Assembly (NCBI RefSeq): GCF_004571135.1
Contig: NZ_SPSB01000002.1
Span: forward strand, 434,001 to 498,000
Source: Algoriphagus kandeliae
GTDB lineage: Bacteria > Bacteroidota > Bacteroidia > Cytophagales > Cyclobacteriaceae
Length of the DNA: 64,000 nt
Direction of reading: 5' to 3'
The position numbers and the translations under genes are program-made. Below, one piece after another: positions 61,080-64,000 of the stretch (the stretch's first letter is position 1; the number at the start of each line of letters is the position of its first letter). The notes beneath the pieces are model-generated. The model made no database searches. It saw only the letters and a list, made by a program, of their open reading frames with translations, and was not told the origin of the DNA.

Positions 61080-62549
61080 CTATGGACTTGGAATAAAGCC
61101 ACTCATAATCTTCGCCGAAAGCAGACTCAGCGGGATTCCTCCTCCAGGATGGACGGAGCCGCCACAGAAAAAGAGATTTTTGATATCCGAGGAATAGTTG
61201 GCGTGACGAAGGAAGGCAGCAAAGCGATTGTTGGAACTGTTGCCATACAATGCACCATTTGCACTTGAGGTTTTGAATTCTATGCTTCTAGGCTCGAGAA
61301 CGTCCTCCACTTCAATCAGCGATTCCAAGTCGGTATTTAGAATTCGGTTGATCTTGGAGATCATATTTTTTCGGGCTTTCGCTATCAAGCTATCCCAATC
61401 CTGTCCTTGGTTGTTTGGTACATTGATCATTGTAAACCAGTTCATGCAGCCTTCCGGAGCATCATCAGGTTTGCAGACAGAAGTGATATTGATGTAAACC
61501 GTTGGGTCCTGGTAAATCGATCCCTTCTTGAATATATGTTCAAATTCGGTTTGGTAATCATCCGAAAAGAGGATGTTGTGCAGACCCAATTCATGAAAAT
61601 TCTTTTTGATCCCCCAGTAGAAAATCAGGGCGGAACTGGACTTAGGTTGGCTCAGTAATTTTTCAGGCTGTTTTTGCTTTCGCAAAATGGTTTTATAAGC
61701 GTTCACCATATCCATGTTGTTGACTATTACATCCGCAGAATGGGTTTCACCATTGACCAGAATCCCCACTGCTTTTCCTTTTTCCACCAGAATTTCTTCC
61801 ACTTTGGAATTAAAATGGAATTTCACTCCCAGATCCAAGGCAAGTTGGTATAGGCTGAGCGTGATATCATGCATACCTTTTTTAGGGAAATATGCTCCGA
61901 TATTAAACTCCAAGTGCGGAATGATATTCAAAGTAGCGGGAGTCTGATAAGGGTCCGAACCGTTATAGGTTGCGTAGCGATTGAATAACTGAACGAGCTT
62001 GGGATTTTGGAATTGATTCTTATTGGCTTGGTTCATGGTGGAGAAAATCCCCAACTTCCCCATTTTCAAATAGGATTTGATGGCTTGTGCATTGGTCCAA
62101 GTGCTGAGCTGATGCAGGGATCTATGCATAAAAAGCGGTGCCAAATGCTCATAGATATAGGCTGAGTTTTTCAGTGCTTGTCGGATATGCTGGGCAGGTT
62201 CTCCCAACTTGGTTTCCACCTCCTCAGCAAATCGATTAATATCAGCCCAAGCCTTGATTTGCTTGCCATCCTCCCAGAAATAATGACAGGCAACTTCCAG
62301 TTTTTGATAATCGAAATGTTCCTGTGGGTCTTTGCCTGCCAGTCTGAAAAGTTCTTCAACCTGCTCAGGCAAGGTAAAAAGCGAAGGACCCGCATCAAAT
62401 CGGTAGCCTCCCAATTGGATTTCGGACAGCTTTCCTCCGGGGTAGGCATTGGCTTCGAAGACTTCAACTTGATAACCTTTGATAGCTAATCGAATGGATG
62501 AGGCAATGCCGGCGATACCGGAACCAACTATTAGAGCTTTTTGGGACAT
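61080..62549 (-). CDS. crtD: carotenoid desaturase, CrtD-like (phytoene desaturase family)
   Basis: A 489-residue FAD amine-oxidoreductase fold protein. The N-terminal dinucleotide motif GSGIAGIASSIRLAIKGY (8-25) is followed by VFEANAYPGGKLSEI and FDAGPSLFTLPEQV. Further landmarks are RYATYNGSDPYQTPATL, VNNMDMVNAYKTIL and the C-terminal FCGGSVHPGGGIPLSLLSAK. The pattern best matches 1-hydroxycarotenoid 3,4-desaturases (CrtD) of pigmented Bacteroidota; a CrtI phytoene desaturase is the alternative. It is not beside other crt genes here. Confidence 0.85.
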   Translation of the reverse strand: MSQKALIVGSGIAGIASSIRLAIKGYQVEVFEANAYPGGKLSEIQLGGYRFDAGPSLFTLPEQVEELFRLAGKDPQEHFDYQKLEVACHYFWEDGKQIKAWADINRFAEEVETKLGEPAQHIRQALKNSAYIYEHLAPLFMHRSLHQLSTWTNAQAIKSYLKMGKLGIFSTMNQANKNQFQNPKLVQLFNRYATYNGSDPYQTPATLNIIPHLEFNIGAYFPKKGMHDITLSLYQLALDLGVKFHFNSKVEEILVEKGKAVGILVNGETHSADVIVNNMDMVNAYKTILRKQKQPEKLLSQPKSSSALIFYWGIKKNFHELGLHNILFSDDYQTEFEHIFKKGSIYQDPTVYINITSVCKPDDAPEGCMNWFTMINVPNNQGQDWDSLIAKARKNMISKINRILNTDLESLIEVEDVLEPRSIEFKTSSANGALYGNSSNNRFAAFLRHANYSSDIKNLFFCGGSVHPGGGIPLSLLSAKIMSGFIPSP

Positions 62550-62771
62550 GAATATGGTTTTGCTTTTTAACTACACAATCAGCCCAGAAGTTGGTAGAAA
62601 TTTAGGAAAAGCCCAAAAACAATAAATTGCCGGATTTAAATTTGCTCCCTTGGATTTGCAATCGTGAGGATTTATGATAGGATTTCCAATCTGGAAATAA
62701 CTCCAGTCATAAGAATTGCCAGATTAAAAATCCTACTAGCCTGCTTCGGAATTACAAATCCGGAAGAATAC
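62550..62771. other. intergenic region upstream of crtD without gene
   Basis: About 220 bases with no convincing reading frame. The crtD promoter must lie here, but I see no exact TAnnTTTG element with proper spacing. Confidence 0.4.
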
Positions 62772-62801
62772 AAAAAAATGCTGCTTCTCCGGAAGTAGCA
62801 T
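62772..62801 (-). terminator. minus-strand terminator without an annotated gene
   Basis: Minus strand ATGCTACTTC (62801-62792) pairs with GAAGCAGCAT (62787-62778), one wobble, loop CGGA, followed by T7 (A778-A772 on plus). It implies a minus-strand transcript that ends here, upstream of crtD. Confidence 0.65.
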
Positions 62802-62830
62802 AGCTGATAACGATTGATTTACTTCGCCCC

Positions 62831-62850
62831 TGTTAGTGTCTCCACTAACA
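62831..62850. other. perfect 8-bp inverted repeat
   Basis: TGTTAGTG (62831-62838), loop TCTC, CACTAACA (62843-62850). No T run follows, so it is a structure or protein site, not a clear terminator. Confidence 0.6.
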
Positions 62851-62877
62851 GCCAATCAAATCTTCTCAAAAATCCTT

Positions 62878-62994
62878 CTAAAGCTTGTCGCTTCTGCCAT
62901 GAAGTTCAGAGTTAGGCACTCGCTCTTGTTCGGTGGTATCCAAATGACAGATGGTTACCGAATTCTCCTTCAAAGTCACTTTTAAATTAAACAC
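62878..62994 (-). CDS. possible 38-residue peptide, GTG start
   Basis: Minus-strand frame from GTG 62994 to TAG 62878: VFNLKVTLKENSVTICHL, then DTTEQERVPNSELHGRSDKL. Its composition looks protein-like, not random. It follows directly on the stop codon of a 21-codon frame in the same register, and a terminator lies 77 nt further on. It may be a short peptide, or the remnant of a longer broken gene whose TAG codon is a mutation. No family is recognised. Confidence 0.25.
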   Translation of the reverse strand: MFNLKVTLKENSVTICHLDTTEQERVPNSELHGRSDKL

Positions 62995-63060
62995 CTAAGG
63001 GCTAGGAATAGGCTCACCTGTGTTTGTAGAATTTCCCTGATAATTTTTCTCCCAAACCAT
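62995..63060 (-). CDS. possible 21-residue peptide or pseudogene fragment
   Basis: Minus-strand frame MVWEKNYQGNSTNTGEPI-PSP-stop, from ATG 63060 to TAG 62995; the in-frame codons SGKK precede the ATG. It continues in register into the frame at 62878-62994 if the TAG is ignored. Could be a leader peptide or a pseudogene fragment. Evidence is only residue composition and context. Confidence 0.22.
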   Translation of the reverse strand: MVWEKNYQGNSTNTGEPIPSP

Positions 63061-63077
63061 CTTTTTCCCTGAGCAAT

Positions 63078-63095
63078 ATCACCTCATCAGGTGAT
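63078..63095. promoter_or_regulatory. perfect palindrome upstream of the terminal lipoprotein gene
   Basis: ATCACCT (63078-63084), loop CATC, AGGTGAT (63089-63095), 61 nt before the ATG at 63157. Position and symmetry fit a repressor or activator site for that gene, or an RNA hairpin in its leader. No T run, so not a terminator. The protein that binds is unknown. Confidence 0.4.
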
Positions 63096-63156
63096 GCGAA
63101 CTACCCTTTTTGTGCTAATAGGTTGAGTAACTTCCATATAGATAAACTATACAACT

Positions 63157-64000
63157 ATGAAAGCATTCAACACAAATTTATGGTGGCTGGCCGTATTGGG
63201 CTTGACCCTAGGTGCCTGTAGTTATATGGGTCCTTATGAAACGGTTGACATGATCAATGAACAAGCTTCAGCCAAGTCGGAATTCAACTTGATTCCTATT
63301 GGTTCACAGAGGCTTTTAAACGCTCGAGAGTATGAAGGGGCTGATTGTGCCTCGGATTGTATCGTGGCTGGTACTGGTGAGTATTTTGTCAAAACTGATT
63401 CGAAAATAGCAGAAGGAGACGGTACAGGTGGTGGTGGCGGAGATCATGGTGGACACCATGAAGTAGGTACCACCGATACCCACGAAGAAGGAGGAGGTGG
63501 ACATGATGGAGAAGAAGGTGAAGGGGGCGGAGTGAAGAAGGAAATCGTCTACAGAGCTTACAATACCGCTAGTGAATTTATCGTGGAGGTGGATTATAAT
63601 ATTCTGGCAGAATCAGGACATCCCAATCCAAAGACTACCATTAAAATCAGTATTAATGGTGACTTAGCGGAATTTAATGAGGTCTCTAAAGGCAGTACGG
63701 TGTCCCATTCCTTTCCTCTTGGGGATGACTGGGAAGCCTGTGATATGATGGAGTTTTCTGTGGAAAGTCATGGCGGTGGTCCTAAAGTATCCTGGGTAGA
63801 TGAGACTTATTATCTCTTCGATATTTGTTGCGCACCTGCTTCATTGTCCTATCAAACAGAGGATAATCTGAACATCAAGTTTTTCTACAACTCTAGTGAG
63901 CCACTCGAGGATGCTGTGGTGCAATTCACTTTCCCACAAATAATGCCTTTGGGGGAAAATGGAACCTATACTGCACCGGATGGAAAGGTATATGATGTTA
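63157..64000 (+). CDS. lipoprotein with a Gly/His/Glu-rich linker (gene leaves the window)
   Basis: Open from ATG 63157 to the window end, 281 codons. Lipoprotein signal MKAFNTNLWWLAVLGLTLGAC with lipobox Cys21. Residues 86-126 form a low-complexity Gly/His/Asp/Glu stretch (GTGGGGGDHGGHHEVG, GGGGHDGEEGEGGG). On either side are beta-rich segments, with Cys pairs at 64/68 and in FDICCAP. The His/Asp/Glu density suggests a metal-binding linker (inference). Likely anchored at the cell surface. A palindrome and a 600-base intergenic region precede it. Family not recognised. Confidence 0.8.
   Translation, partial: MKAFNTNLWWLAVLGLTLGACSYMGPYETVDMINEQASAKSEFNLIPIGSQRLLNAREYEGADCASDCIVAGTGEYFVKTDSKIAEGDGTGGGGGDHGGHHEVGTTDTHEEGGGGHDGEEGEGGGVKKEIVYRAYNTASEFIVEVDYNILAESGHPNPKTTIKISINGDLAEFNEVSKGSTVSHSFPLGDDWEACDMMEFSVESHGGGPKVSWVDETYYLFDICCAPASLSYQTEDNLNIKFFYNSSEPLEDAVVQFTFPQIMPLGENGTYTAPDGKVYDV

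Overview
This window is chromosomal DNA of a Bacteroidota bacterium, most likely a member of the Cytophagales (Cyclobacteriaceae / Algoriphagus-like). The reasons are promoters of the Bacteroidota type (TAnnTTTG at -7), almost no Shine-Dalgarno sequences, a type IX secretion (T9SS) sorting domain on a giant BNR/Ig protein, a DUF4270 lipoprotein, a BatD-type protein, a stand-alone half-size GT5 'glycogen synthase' next to panC, and a carotenoid desaturase of the CrtD type. Nearly everything is housekeeping. There is no phage, transposase, CRISPR array, rRNA or tRNA that I can support.

Layout. 1-5.5 kb: 5' part of an OsmC gene, a small membrane protein, aspartate kinase, ribH, a TPR membrane protein, pdhA (all minus) and recF (plus). 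5.5-6.86 kb: a short AT-rich insert between recF and a sugar nucleotidyltransferase. It carries a lipoprotein gene and a 56-residue membrane protein, and is bracketed by a 75-bp perfect direct repeat with decayed recF sequence. 8-9.7 kb: PII protein plus ammonium transporter. 10-14 kb: batD, aroC, dicarboxylate symporter. 14-18 kb: cytochrome c maturation genes ccmC-D-E-F with a CXXXY-type CcmE. 18-21.7 kb: a small Cys-containing protein, a multi-pass membrane protein, a NarL-type histidine kinase and response regulator, and a Gfo/Idh/MocA oxidoreductase. 21.7-28 kb: threonine-dehydratase-like enzyme, leaderless M23 peptidase, coaX, GNAT, guaB, lytic transglycosylase, LOG protein. 28-31 kb: YkgJ protein, holin-like membrane pair and an archaeal-type prenylglyceryl phosphate synthase, then an AraC regulator. 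31-36 kb (minus): acyl-CoA dehydrogenase, Zn metallopeptidase, LPG-synthase-type membrane protein, panD, panC. 35.7-41.9 kb (plus): half-size glycogen synthase, DUF4270 lipoprotein, glmS, (Kazal lipoprotein, minus), prfA, GNAT. 41.9-46.2 kb (minus): a transsulfuration-type PLP enzyme and a 936-residue T9SS substrate. 46.3-51.2 kb (plus): an exported module of a CxxCH lipoprotein, an FGE-fold protein without the catalytic cysteines, a Tat-exported oxidoreductase, a Tat-like sugar isomerase and a YCF48-type lipoprotein. 51.4-54.5 kb: a HisA paralogue lacking the catalytic Asp, a small secreted protein, CsaA and an S10 peptidase. 54.5-60.4 kb: a minus-strand operon tpiA-prmA-(small)-recJ-lptB-GH3. 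60.4-64 kb: recX, crtD, a 600-bp region with unexplained signals, and a lipoprotein running off the end.

The most unusual items are the Campbell-like duplication around the recF 3' end, the HisA paralogue with Trp where the catalytic Asp should be, the CXXXY CcmE, the exported oxidoreductase/isomerase module, and the unexplained 62.8-63.1 kb region with two minus-strand micro-ORFs followed by a terminator. I did not find a clearly new multi-gene defence or mobile system. Function calls come from motif and family recognition by eye; no database search was made.
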